Program-made: the position numbers and the translations under genes
In this document: in pieces, positions 15,160 to 24,449 of the stretch
Layout: the number at the start of each line of letters is the position of its first letter
Position numbering within the stretch: the stretch's first letter is position 1
The notes under the pieces: generated by a model
Told to the model about the DNA's origin: nothing
The model's database searches: none
The model's input: the letters and a program-made list of their open reading frames with translations, nothing else
Source: Streptomyces griseorubiginosus
GTDB lineage: Bacteria > Actinomycetota > Actinomycetes > Streptomycetales > Streptomycetaceae
DNA: 51,568 bases
Reading direction: 5' to 3'
Assembly (NCBI RefSeq): GCF_017614965.1
Contig: NZ_WVUG01000026.1
Span: 1 to 51,568 of the forward strand

Positions 15160-16986
15160 TCAGGATTCGTCCCCCTCCATGGTGCCCCCGTTCTGCCTGC
15201 GGACGGTGCACACGACGAAATGCGTGCCCGACTTCCACGGCCCCTCACTGGTCCAGGACCCCGAGGCGTACACCGACGGATCGAAGCCGTAGTCGCGCGG
15301 CGGCACGTCCTTCGCGCACACCGCGTCCGACTCCGTACGCGCCTCGGCGTACGTGACGTCCCTGCCCAGCCGGGTGAAACCGAGCACCTGCTCGTCGTGC
15401 GGGTCCTTGCAGGAGACCAGCCGGGCGTCCCTGTTGGAGCGGGTCAGGAGGCAGTCCCGGCGCTGCATGTTCGCCGTGTCCGAGAAGGCGAGTCCCGGCT
15501 TCCGGTGTGCCCCGAGCGGCCCGTAGACCGGCCCGTGCGCGCCCAGCACCAGACAGGCGGTCCGGCGCCCCGCGGCCTCGAAACCGGCCCTGGTCGGCAC
15601 CACGGCGACCGTACGGACGTCCGCCAGCCCCTCCCGGATCTCCTGCGTCCGCTCCTCGCACCGCGCCGGTCCCAGCGTGCGCGCCTCGTCCGCCGAGGCG
15701 GCCGCCACGAACGCCATCACCTGCCCGTCCGGCGCCTTGTCCCGGCAACTGCGATCGATCGTCAGCCGGGGCGTGCCCCGGAAGCGGACCGCGTCGGGCC
15801 AGTCGGCGAGCACGCAGTCACCGTCCTGCAGCGGCCGGGTGAGCCCGACCGCGGTGCCGTACGGGGCCGCCTTCCCGCCGTCGTCCCGTGTCTGGTGGGC
15901 CATGGCGTACCAGACGCCGCCCAGGGCCAGCACCAGCCCCAGGGACGCGGCGAGCAGGGCGCGCAGGGCGCGGGGCAGTTCGCGGCGCCGGTGGGCGGGC
16001 GCCCGCGCCGGGGCCGGCCCGAAGCCGGCCGGGCCGGGGCCGGGAGGGGGAGCGGTGACGTCGGCCCACGGCGGCTGCGAGCCGAGGTCGGTCCGGGTCC
16101 GGGCGTACGGCTCGGCCTGCGGTGTCACGATCCCCGACAGCGCCGCCTCCGCCTCGGCCGCCGACGCCCGCCGCCCCGGGTCCTTCTCCAGCAGACCCCG
16201 CAGGACGGGCGCCAACGCGCCGGCGCGCACGGCGGGCCGCGGCTCCTCCATGACCACCGCGGTCACCTCGGCGAGATGCGACGCGCGCTCGAAGGGAGCC
16301 CGGCCCTCGACGCCGTAGTAGAGCGTGCAGCCCAGCGAGAACAGATCGGTCGCCGGGGTCGGCGGACCGCCCGTCGCCCGCTCGGGCGCCAGATAACCCG
16401 ACGTCCCCACCAGCACGGACGCCAGCGTGTACCGCGTCTCGCCGCCGTCCGGCCGCACCGAGATGCCGTAGTCCGTCAGCAGGACGCGGCCGTACGGCGC
16501 CCCGGTGCGGTCCGGCGCCAGCAGGATGTTCGCCGGTTTCACGTCCCGGTGCATCACGCCCCGCTCGTGCCCGGCGGTCAGCGCGTCGAGCACGGCGAGG
16601 CCGATCCGGGCGCACTCCGCCGGGGCGAGCGGGCCGCGCGTCTCGACCAGTTCCTTGAGGTCGACGGCGCCCGTCACGTACTCCATGACGATCCACGGCA
16701 GCCCCTCGTGCTCCAGCACGTCGTGCACGGTCACCACATGCGGGTGGCCGCGCAGTCCGGCCGCGTGCCGGGCCTCCGCCCGGGCCCGGGCCACCCGCGC
16801 CTCGCGCTCCTCACCCACGGGATCCGGATCGCGGAACACGATCTCCTTGAGCGCGACCTCGCAGGCGAGTCTCTGGTCGTGGGCGAGCCACACATGGCCC
16901 ATGCCGCCGCTGCCGAGCCGGTTCAGCAGCAGATAACGGCCGGCGATGACCCGGCCCACTCCCGACGTCGGTGATCCTGAATGCAT
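15160..16986 (-). CDS. Transmembrane Ser/Thr protein kinase with duplicated Cys-rich extracytoplasmic domain
   Basis: The 608-aa protein has a Hanks-type kinase domain (~16-275): glycine loop RLGSGGMGHVW, catalytic Lys in EVALKEIVF, HRDVKPANILL, and DYGIS where most kinases have DFG. A Pro/Ala/Arg linker leads to one membrane helix (LLAASLGLVLALGGVWYAM). The outer ~230 residues hold two related modules, each with four Cys (starting at GDCVLADW and RDCLLTRS), like septum-formation domains. ATG 16986 has GGGAG 8 nt upstream; the frame to 17088 is a basic extension. The upstream lipoprotein gene ends 28 nt before, and a small membrane gene follows, so an envelope-sensing role is likely. Confidence 0.9.
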   Translation of the reverse strand: MHSGSPTSGVGRVIAGRYLLLNRLGSGGMGHVWLAHDQRLACEVALKEIVFRDPDPVGEEREARVARARAEARHAAGLRGHPHVVTVHDVLEHEGLPWIVMEYVTGAVDLKELVETRGPLAPAECARIGLAVLDALTAGHERGVMHRDVKPANILLAPDRTGAPYGRVLLTDYGISVRPDGGETRYTLASVLVGTSGYLAPERATGGPPTPATDLFSLGCTLYYGVEGRAPFERASHLAEVTAVVMEEPRPAVRAGALAPVLRGLLEKDPGRRASAAEAEAALSGIVTPQAEPYARTRTDLGSQPPWADVTAPPPGPGPAGFGPAPARAPAHRRRELPRALRALLAASLGLVLALGGVWYAMAHQTRDDGGKAAPYGTAVGLTRPLQDGDCVLADWPDAVRFRGTPRLTIDRSCRDKAPDGQVMAFVAAASADEARTLGPARCEERTQEIREGLADVRTVAVVPTRAGFEAAGRRTACLVLGAHGPVYGPLGAHRKPGLAFSDTANMQRRDCLLTRSNRDARLVSCKDPHDEQVLGFTRLGRDVTYAEARTESDAVCAKDVPPRDYGFDPSVYASGSWTSEGPWKSGTHFVVCTVRRQNGGTMEGDES

Positions 16987-17014
16987 CCGGTGACTCCCGG
17001 GTTCTGCGGAGGCG

Positions 17015-18460
17015 CTACGTGATCGCGCCCGAGGCGGACCCGGAGGACCCGGGCCCACTCGGGCCGGGCGCGCCGCTCGTCGGCCCACTGGTGGCCGGGG
17101 CGCTGACGGTCGCGGGCGGCGGCGGTGCGCTGCTGGTGACCTTGCCGGGCGTTGGCGGCGGGCTGGTGGTCGTCGGGCCGCTGGGCGGAGCCGGCGCGAC
17201 GGTCGTCGCCGGCTTGCTTGTCGGTGGCCCGGCGCTGGTGGTCGCGGGCTTGCCGGTCGTCTGCCCTGCGCCGGCCGTCGATGGCGGTGCGCTCGACGGC
17301 GGCGGTGGGGAGCTCGGCGGCTGGGAGCTGGGCGGTGGGCTCGACGGCGGTGTCGGGGCGGAGGACGGGCCGGGCCCGCTGCTCGATCCGGACGACGGAG
17401 GCGTCGGAGGTGACGGATGAGGGCTGACCGATCCCGACGGACCGGGCGGCGGAGGCAGTGGGGGAGTGCTCGGTGCCACGGACGTGCTCCCGGGTGAACT
17501 CCCCCCGGCCGTGCTCAGCGTCACGTACTGCCCGAACGGCAGCTCGGTGCCGGCCGGCGGGTCGGATGCCGTGACCAGGGCGTCGTCGGCGGGCAGCGCC
17601 TTGCCGGCGTACCCGGCCGCGAGCCCCTGGGCGGCCAGCACACGGCTCGCCCGCCCGAAGGTCGTCCCGGTGAGATCCGGCACCGCTCGACGGCGGCCCG
17701 CGTCGAAGGGCTTGTCGCGCGTCCCCGTCGTGCCGACCGGACGGTCGATGCCCCGGTTCGGATCGCCGACGTCGACCAAGGCGAGCCGCTCCATTTTCCT
17801 CGGCGCGGGCCGTACGGCCACCACGGAGGAACGCGTGAATCCCTTCCACTTCCGGTTACCGTTCTCGAACTTGACCGAAATGCGATTCGTGTCATGGGTG
17901 AAGGGTCGCAGCGGATTTCCGCACGAACATTTCACGGCGGGCGCCCCCTGCTGATCGACGAGAATGGCGATTCCGGCCTGCAGCAAGGAGTCGAAGGGAA
18001 CAGCCTTTCCCTTCCTGTAGTCGTGATTCCGTACGAGTGTGTCGTGACGCAGGAGAACAGGAGTGAGCCGGTCCAGATATCCCGGAATCCGGTCCGTGGA
18101 AATACCCAGCGCCGTCGCCCACGCCTGCGCCTTCCGGTGATTGCCGGGAGCCGTGAGGAACGCCTTGAGCTTCCGGACGTCACAGATGGTCGGCCTGCGC
18201 GTGCCTCCGTACAGCCCGGGCGTGTCCCCCTGCTGGAGACTGCCGCGTACGGCCTGCGGCCGGAGCGCCTCGTCGTGTCCCAGGCCGCCGCTCTCGTCGA
18301 AGAAAGGCGCGAGAGACGGAACTCCCGCGGCCACCGCCCGTACCAGCGTCAGCGGCGTACTTCGATCACATCCACTGAGCGCCAGTACGAATACGAGCAG
18401 GACGGCGATCCAGCGAAACGCCGATTTCCCGGCCCTGTGCATAAATGCGCGAAGTGTCAT
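17015..18460 (-). CDS. DUF6777-like lipoprotein with PASTA domain and Pro/Ser-rich tail
   Basis: The 481-aa product has an N-terminal signal ending in lipobox LSGC. Residues ~60-210 contain a conserved-looking globular part (TPGLYGGTRRPTICD, RLTPVLLRHDTLVRNHDY, VKCSCGNPL) that I recall as DUF6777. One PASTA-like repeat follows (VPDLTGTTFGRASRVLAAQG). The last ~170 residues are low-complexity Pro/Ser/Thr/Gly, like cell-wall spanning linkers. ATG 18460 is preferred over the adjacent GTG 18463 because GGGGGAG is then 5 nt away. PASTA domains bind muropeptides or lipid II, so this lipoprotein may present a wall signal to the kinase encoded just downstream. Confidence 0.82.
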   Translation of the reverse strand: MTLRAFMHRAGKSAFRWIAVLLVFVLALSGCDRSTPLTLVRAVAAGVPSLAPFFDESGGLGHDEALRPQAVRGSLQQGDTPGLYGGTRRPTICDVRKLKAFLTAPGNHRKAQAWATALGISTDRIPGYLDRLTPVLLRHDTLVRNHDYRKGKAVPFDSLLQAGIAILVDQQGAPAVKCSCGNPLRPFTHDTNRISVKFENGNRKWKGFTRSSVVAVRPAPRKMERLALVDVGDPNRGIDRPVGTTGTRDKPFDAGRRRAVPDLTGTTFGRASRVLAAQGLAAGYAGKALPADDALVTASDPPAGTELPFGQYVTLSTAGGSSPGSTSVAPSTPPLPPPPGPSGSVSPHPSPPTPPSSGSSSGPGPSSAPTPPSSPPPSSQPPSSPPPPSSAPPSTAGAGQTTGKPATTSAGPPTSKPATTVAPAPPSGPTTTSPPPTPGKVTSSAPPPPATVSAPATSGPTSGAPGPSGPGSSGSASGAIT

Positions 18461-18528
18461 CACCGCTCCCCCCGGCGGTTTTCCCCCTGCGCATCATGCT
18501 ACTGAAAGGCGCCGAACGGCGAACCCTT

Positions 18529-19479
18529 TCACCGCCCGCGTGCGTTCAATGAGGCCAGATAGGCGTTGTAGGCCTCGAGTTCCTTGTCGCCGTCGCGGTC
18601 GGCGGCCCGGTCCTTGCGCTTGGCCTGCCGCTGCTCCGAGCTGTACCACTGGAACAGCAGGGCGAGCAGCACCAGCACCGAGGGGACCTCGCTGAACGCC
18701 CAGGCGATGCCGCCGGCCGCGGTCTGGTCGGAGAGCGCGTCGATGCCGAGGGAGGCGGGCGGGTTCTTGAACGTCTCCACCATCGGCGTCGACGCCATCA
18801 TCAGCGCGATGCCGAAGAACGCGTGGAACGGCATGCCGGCGAACAGCTCCAGCATCCGCATGAGGTGGCCCGGCCGCTGCGGTCCGGGGTCCACGCCGAT
18901 GATCGGCCAGAAGAACACGACGCCCACGGCCAGGAAGTGCACCATCATCGCGATGTGTCCCGCCTTCGACCCCATCAGGAAGTCGAACAGCGGCGTGAAG
19001 TACAGCCCGTACAGGCTCGCGATGAACAGCGGGATGGTGAACGCCGGGTGCGTGATGATCCGCATGTACCGGCTGTGCAGCAGCATCAGCAGCAGCTCAC
19101 GCGGCCCCTTGCGGCCCTTGCCCGCGGTGGGCAGTGCGCGCAGGGCGAGGGTGACGGGGGCGCCGAGCAGGATCAGGATGGGCGACAGCATGCTGATGAT
19201 CATGTGCTGCACCATGTGCACGCTGAACATGACCATGCCGTAGTCGTTCAGCCGGGTGCACATCACCAGACCGACGGTCAGCACACCGGTGACGTACGAC
19301 ACCGTCCGTCCCGGCGACCACTTGTCGCCGCGGCGCCGCAGCCGTACGACCCCCCATCCGTACAGCGCGAGTCCCGCCAGGCAGGCGACGAGGAAGAACG
19401 GATCGGCGGACCACTCGAGCCCCCGCCCCAGCGTGAACGGCGGCAGATCCATGGTCATGCCGTGCCCGCTGTGATCCAT
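18529..19479 (-). CDS. Cytochrome c oxidase assembly protein, CtaG (caa3_CtaG) family
   Basis: The 316-aa polytopic protein has about seven hydrophobic helices. Conserved His/Met residues typical of copper-handling CtaG are present: MDHSGHGMTMD at the very start, FSVHMVQHMIISMLSP, LLHSRYMRIITHP, and IAMMVHFLAVGVVFFWPIIGVDP. The family helps to assemble the copper centre of aa3/caa3 oxidase. ATG 19479 has CAGGAG 7 nt upstream, and the extension to 19524 is unsupported. The tail is charged and cytoplasmic. It lies downstream of the phosphofructokinase gene on the same strand, with no obvious functional link. Confidence 0.9.
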   Translation of the reverse strand: MDHSGHGMTMDLPPFTLGRGLEWSADPFFLVACLAGLALYGWGVVRLRRRGDKWSPGRTVSYVTGVLTVGLVMCTRLNDYGMVMFSVHMVQHMIISMLSPILILLGAPVTLALRALPTAGKGRKGPRELLLMLLHSRYMRIITHPAFTIPLFIASLYGLYFTPLFDFLMGSKAGHIAMMVHFLAVGVVFFWPIIGVDPGPQRPGHLMRMLELFAGMPFHAFFGIALMMASTPMVETFKNPPASLGIDALSDQTAAGGIAWAFSEVPSVLVLLALLFQWYSSEQRQAKRKDRAADRDGDKELEAYNAYLASLNARGR

Positions 19480-19496
19480 CGGACGGCTCCTGATTC

Positions 19497-19524
19497 GTGG
19501 GGGTTGTGCATGTGTGTCCCCCAC
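19497..19524 (-). terminator. Possible terminator or leader hairpin between pfkA and ctaG
   Basis: GTGGGGG and CCCCCAC form a 7-bp stem around a 14-nt loop, 17 nt upstream of the ctaG start and about 70 nt after the pfkA stop. The long loop and lack of a T-run make this weak. Confidence 0.3.
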
Positions 19525-19595
19525 AGACTAGAACCGCCCCCGGCCGCGCCCGCGACCGGGGCCGACCGCTCGGGACGTACGGGCTCAGCGGGGCG

Positions 19596-20621
<1,026 letters not shown>

Positions 20622-20817
20622 AGCCCGAAAGACCTTCTCACCGTGTAAACGTGGGCCGGGACCGGACCACGTCGTCCGGTTCGATCCCCGCCACCCTAGC
20701 GGCAGGAGGGGGCGGGGCCGTACCGTCCGTCCGCCTGCTGGACGACCTCGCTCACCTGTGCGGAGTCATCGTCAGACGGGCCGGTAAAGACGGGCTTGAG
20801 GACAGGTGTACGGCAGC

Positions 20818-21546
20818 TCAGGCGGGCTGCTGAGCCGCCGCGATGCGCTCGCCGCGCAGCGCCTCGTACCACCGGTCGTCGGTCGGCGGCAGCGCGTTGA
20901 CGTCGAGCGCCAGCTTCAGCAGGAGGTCGGCGATGAGCGGGTTGCGCGCCAGCACCGGACCGTGCATGTAGGTGCCGAAGACCGTGTCGTTGTACGCGCC
21001 CTCCGTGCCGTCCCCCGTGCCGTTGCCGTTGCCCAGGCGCACGTTCGCGAAGGGGCGGGCGGTCGGGCCGAGGTGGGTGACGCCCTGGTGGTTCTCGAAG
21101 CCGGTCAGCTGGGGCAGGCCCAGGCGCGGGTCGATGTCGGCGAGCACGTCACCGACGCACCGCTCGCCCTCGCCGCGCACGGACACCACGTCCAGCAGCC
21201 CGAGGCCGGGCTCGCGCTGGCCGAGGTCGTTGATGAACTCGTGGCCGAGGATCTGGTAGCCGGCGCAGACGGAGAAGACGATCGCGCCGTTCTCCACCGC
21301 CCGGTGCAGGCCCCCGTCCCGGCGCAGCCGCTCGGCCGCGAGCCGCTGCGGACGGTCCTCGCCGCCGCCGATCAGGTAGATGTCCCCGGAGGTCGGGATC
21401 GGCTGGTCGCTGCGCACGTCGAGCCGGGCCACGTCGAGGCCGCGCTGGCGGGCCCGGCGCTCCACGACGAGCACGTTGCCCTGGTCGCCATAGGTGCTGA
21501 GCAGGTCGGGGTAGATCCAGACGACCCGCAGGCTGTTGTCACTCAC
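20818..21546 (-). CDS. gatD: Lipid II isoglutaminyl synthase, glutamine amidotransferase subunit GatD
   Basis: The 242-aa class I glutaminase feeds ammonia to MurT, so that D-glutamate in the stem peptide of lipid II becomes D-isoglutamine. Nucleophile Cys94 lies in VFSVCAGYQILG, at the same number as in characterised GatD. The catalytic His is in GTYMHGPVLARNP, and LIGGGEDRPQ forms the oxyanion region. GTG 21546 has AGGGG 7 nt upstream and is 18 nt after the murT stop, as in the usual murT-gatD operon. CobQ/CobB-like amidotransferases share the fold, but the pairing with MurT decides the call. The 196-nt stretch up to pfkA holds no gene I can see. Confidence 0.93.
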   Translation of the reverse strand: MSDNSLRVVWIYPDLLSTYGDQGNVLVVERRARQRGLDVARLDVRSDQPIPTSGDIYLIGGGEDRPQRLAAERLRRDGGLHRAVENGAIVFSVCAGYQILGHEFINDLGQREPGLGLLDVVSVRGEGERCVGDVLADIDPRLGLPQLTGFENHQGVTHLGPTARPFANVRLGNGNGTGDGTEGAYNDTVFGTYMHGPVLARNPLIADLLLKLALDVNALPPTDDRWYEALRGERIAAAQQPA

Positions 21547-21563
21547 TGATGTCCCCTGAGTTG

Positions 21564-22802
21564 TCAGTTGCCGACGCGGCGGCGCAGGTCCTGGAAGGCG
21601 GTGTAATTGGCGATGACCTCGATGCGGCCCGGCGGGCTCATCTGCACGGCCTGGTCGAGGTTCTCGCAGACCTGGAAGTGCTGGTTGGCGACCTCCAGGC
21701 GGACCGCGAGGTCCAGCTTGCGGTCGCCGATCACACAGATCGGGTGGCCGGTCAGCCGGGTGTAGTCGACGTCCCAGAGCCAGGAGGTGTCGGTGCCGTC
21801 CGCGCCGCGCGCGTTCACCGAGAGGATCACCGGGGTGGGCGGAGGATCGATCAGGCTGAACGTTTCGAGCCAGCCCGCCGGGTTCTTCGCCAGCAGCAGC
21901 CGCAGGTCACGGCCCTGGAACTGGACCACGTCATAGCGGCCGGCGACGGCCTGCACCTGGTACATGCGTTCCAGGGCGACCTGCGGCGGCACGCCGAAGA
22001 CGGCGGCCACGGCTGCCGAGGAGGCGGCGTTGGCCTTGTTGGCGCGGCCGGGCAGCTGGAGGTGGATCGGCCAGGCGGAGCCGTGCGGGTCGAGGACGTG
22101 GTCACCGGACAGGGCCCAGCTCGGCGTCGGGCGGCGGAAGCCGCACTCCCCGCAGAACCAGTCGTCGCCGGGCCGCTGCATCACACCACCGCAGGACGGG
22201 CAGGACCAGGCGTCGTCCTTCCACATCTGCCCGGCGGCGACCCAGATCACGTTGGGGGAGGAGGAGGCGGCCCACACCACCAGCGGGTCGTCCGCGTTGG
22301 CGACGACGACGGCCTTCGAACCGGCCAGCCCCTCGCGCCAGTTCTCGGCCAGCATCCGGGTCTCGGCGGCGCGGTCGAGCTGGTCGCGGGAGAGGTTCAG
22401 CAGCGCGATGCACTTGGGGGCGGTGTCCCGGGCCACGCCCGCGAGGTACTTCTCGTCGACCTCGATCACGCCGTACTTGGCGTCCGAGCCGCCCGCGAGG
22501 GCGGAGGTGATGCCGGCGGGCATGTTGGCGCCGAGGGCGTTGGAGACGACGGGGCCCGCGGCCCGCAGCGCCTCCGCGATGAGCCGGGTGGTGGTGGTCT
22601 TTCCGTTGGTGGCCGAGACCAGGACGACGTCCAGGCTCTGGGCGAGCCGGGCGAGGAGGTCGGGGTCGAGCTTGAGCGCGACCCGGCCGCCGATCACCGA
22701 ACCGCTGCCGCGCCCGGCGGCACGCGATGCGGCCGCGACCGCCTTGCCCGCGGTAACGGCCAGCTTGGCCCGCGGCGTGAGCGGGTCCGAGTTGCCTGCC
22801 AT
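21564..22802 (-). CDS. murT: Lipid II isoglutaminyl synthase, Mur ligase-like subunit MurT
   Basis: The 412-aa ATP-dependent subunit activates the D-Glu carboxylate of lipid II. The Mur-ligase P-loop is SATNGKTTTTRL (lysine 68). The cysteine-ribbon insert typical of MurT has two CxxC pairs (CPSCGG and CGECGF). The C-terminal DUF1727-type region contains SVNARGADGTDTSWLWDVDY. ATG 22802 has AAGGAGG upstream at an 11-nt spacing. It is followed by gatD, completing the two-subunit amidotransferase that acts at the inner membrane face during peptidoglycan synthesis. Confidence 0.94.
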   Translation of the reverse strand: MAGNSDPLTPRAKLAVTAGKAVAAASRAAGRGSGSVIGGRVALKLDPDLLARLAQSLDVVLVSATNGKTTTTRLIAEALRAAGPVVSNALGANMPAGITSALAGGSDAKYGVIEVDEKYLAGVARDTAPKCIALLNLSRDQLDRAAETRMLAENWREGLAGSKAVVVANADDPLVVWAASSSPNVIWVAAGQMWKDDAWSCPSCGGVMQRPGDDWFCGECGFRRPTPSWALSGDHVLDPHGSAWPIHLQLPGRANKANAASSAAVAAVFGVPPQVALERMYQVQAVAGRYDVVQFQGRDLRLLLAKNPAGWLETFSLIDPPPTPVILSVNARGADGTDTSWLWDVDYTRLTGHPICVIGDRKLDLAVRLEVANQHFQVCENLDQAVQMSPPGRIEVIANYTAFQDLRRRVGN

Positions 22803-22924
22803 CAGTTCTCGATCCTCCTTGCGTACGCGCCGCGCCTGAAGCCTCTAAGCCTTACGGCAACGTGGTGTGGACCTCAGCCTATCGAGATCTGTTCACGCTC
22901 CCGAACCGCCGTACCCTTGCGGCC

Positions 22925-23500
22925 ATGCGAAACGGCTCCATCCCGGGCACCCGCGGGCGTGTCCGGCCCCTCACCCTGCTGGGGGACCCCGTCCTGCACG
23001 CCCCGTGCGCCGAGGTCACCGACTTCGGCCCCCAACTGGCCCTGCTCGTGGAGGACTTGTTCGCGACGATGTACGCGGCGCGGGGGGTGGGCCTGGCGGC
23101 CAACCAGGTCGGTGAATCTTTGCGCGTGTTCGTGTACGACTGCCCCGACGACGAGGAGGTCCGGCATGTGGGCCATGTGGTCAACCCCCGGCTCGTCGAG
23201 GCCGACGGAGTGGTGCTGCGGGGCCCCGAGGGCTGTCTGTCCCTGCCGGGCCTGGAGGCCGGTACCGAACGTCACGACCACGCGGTGGTCGAGGGGTTCA
23301 CGGTGACCGGGGATCCGGTCACCGTGCACGGCACGGGTTTCTTTGCGAGGTGTTTGCAGCACGAGACGGATCACCTGGAGGGCGGGGTGTACGTGGACCG
23401 CCTCACGGGGTGGCGGAGACGGAAGGTGCTCCGGCAGGCGGCCAAGGCCTCCTGGAGCGGCCGGGGCCAGGGCCTGCCGTCGGGATCGGACCGGCCGTGA
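22925..23500 (+). CDS. def: Peptide deformylase
   Basis: The 191-aa metalloenzyme removes the formyl group from nascent N-terminal Met. All three deformylase motifs are present: GVGLAANQVG (about 53-62), EGCLSLPG with the metal-ligand Cys, and QHETDHLEGG with two His ligands and the catalytic Glu. I chose ATG 22925. A -10-like TACCCT ends 7 nt upstream, so a leaderless message is likely. The frame back to 22862 has no ribosome site. It diverges from murT with 122 nt between the starts. Confidence 0.94.
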   Translation: MRNGSIPGTRGRVRPLTLLGDPVLHAPCAEVTDFGPQLALLVEDLFATMYAARGVGLAANQVGESLRVFVYDCPDDEEVRHVGHVVNPRLVEADGVVLRGPEGCLSLPGLEAGTERHDHAVVEGFTVTGDPVTVHGTGFFARCLQHETDHLEGGVYVDRLTGWRRRKVLRQAAKASWSGRGQGLPSGSDRP

Positions 23501-23525
23501 GCAGCGGTGCCCGCCGAGCGACCCG

Positions 23526-23565
23526 AGCGGGGTCATGGGGGAGTCGGTGACACGACGACCCCGCT
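23526..23565. terminator. Candidate terminator between def and the TetR gene
   Basis: AGCGGGGTC and GACCCCGCT make a 9-bp stem around a 22-nt loop, and the short palindrome TCTCCCC-G-GGGGAGA follows at 23573-23587. Both lie between convergent stops. The long loop lowers confidence. Confidence 0.4.
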
Positions 23566-23632
23566 GGGGTGGTCTCCCCGGGGGAGAGCGTGCCGGACGC
23601 CGCGACGCCCGGCTGATCCACATGGCGGACCC

Positions 23633-24277
23633 TCAGAACCCGGGGCCGCCCACCCGGTCGCCGGCCGCCGCGAGGCGACCCCACAGCAGGTCGGCCAGGC
23701 AGCGCACCAACTCGGCCCGGGAGCAGGGGCGTTCGCCCAGCCACCAGTCGCCGGCCGCGTGCATCATGCCGACGATGCCGTGGCCCCACACCCGGGCGAG
23801 CTGCTGGCTCTCCGGTCCGAGGTCCAGCCGGTCCTCGATGACCTGGGCCAGTTCCTCGCCCATCCTGCGCAGCAGCGGCGCCGAGTGCTTGCCCACGTCG
23901 AAACCCTGCTCCGCCGCCGTACCGCCCTCCGCGGGGTGCATCAGGAACCGGTACACCTGGGGCCGCGCCTCGATCGCCGCGAGGTAGGTGTCCAGAGTGG
24001 CCTCCACCCGCTCGCGCCGCTCGGCCGGCGCGTCGAGCGCCGCCCGCAGCGAGTCGAGCAGCGCGTCGGTGTGCCGCTTGGCCAGCGCCGCGTACAGTCC
24101 CCCCTTGTCGCCGAAGTGCCGGTAGAGAATCGGCTTCGTGATGCCCGCCTCCGCCGCGATGGCGTTCATCGAGGCCTGCGGGCCGTCGCGCAGCACCACT
24201 CGGTCCGCGGCCTCCAGCAGCTCGCGCCGACGGCGGTCGGCGGACCGCTGCTGGTCGGTCCGCTGTGTGGTGTCCAT
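23633..24277 (-). CDS. TetR family transcriptional regulator
   Basis: The 214-aa repressor has the N-terminal TetR helix-turn-helix at ~18-65 (ELLEAADRVVLRDG, AIAAEAGITKPILYRHFGDK). The helical ligand domain carries the GHGIVGMMHAAGDWWL stretch seen in several fatty-acid-linked TetR proteins. ATG 24277 has GGAG 6 nt upstream. It is divergent from an acyl-CoA dehydrogenase, and a perfect palindrome lies in the dehydrogenase promoter, so it probably represses that gene and senses an acyl-CoA. That ligand is inference. Confidence 0.9.
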   Translation of the reverse strand: MDTTQRTDQQRSADRRRRELLEAADRVVLRDGPQASMNAIAAEAGITKPILYRHFGDKGGLYAALAKRHTDALLDSLRAALDAPAERRERVEATLDTYLAAIEARPQVYRFLMHPAEGGTAAEQGFDVGKHSAPLLRRMGEELAQVIEDRLDLGPESQQLARVWGHGIVGMMHAAGDWWLGERPCSRAELVRCLADLLWGRLAAAGDRVGGPGF

Positions 24278-24373
24278 GAGCTCTCCCCACCCGTGCTTAA
24301 TCGGTAACGCCAGCGCAAACTAACACTCAGCATGCCCTCCGCATCGAACTGGCTGCCGAGGCGTCATCGGGAG

Positions 24374-24403
24374 TTGACTTTTCCTACCCGTCGGTAACAG
24401 ACT
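24374..24403 (+). promoter_or_regulatory. Promoter of the acyl-CoA dehydrogenase gene
   Basis: TTGACT (24374-24379) is followed after 18 nt by CAGACT (24398-24403), a fair -35/-10 pair. The -10 falls inside the palindrome at 24392-24413, so a bound repressor would block polymerase. Confidence 0.45.
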
Positions 24404-24413
24404 GGTGTTACCG
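24392..24413. promoter_or_regulatory. TetR operator palindrome
   Basis: CGGTAACA and TGTTACCG are perfect 8-bp arms with a 6-nt spacer. The site lies in the 172-nt region between the TetR gene and the acyl-CoA dehydrogenase. A further half-like AGTAACA follows at 24416, and TCGGTAAC occurs again near the TetR start (24300-24307). Confidence 0.75.
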
Positions 24414-24449
24414 CTAGTAACACGTATGTGCGCCGCCGCTGGAGGGGAC

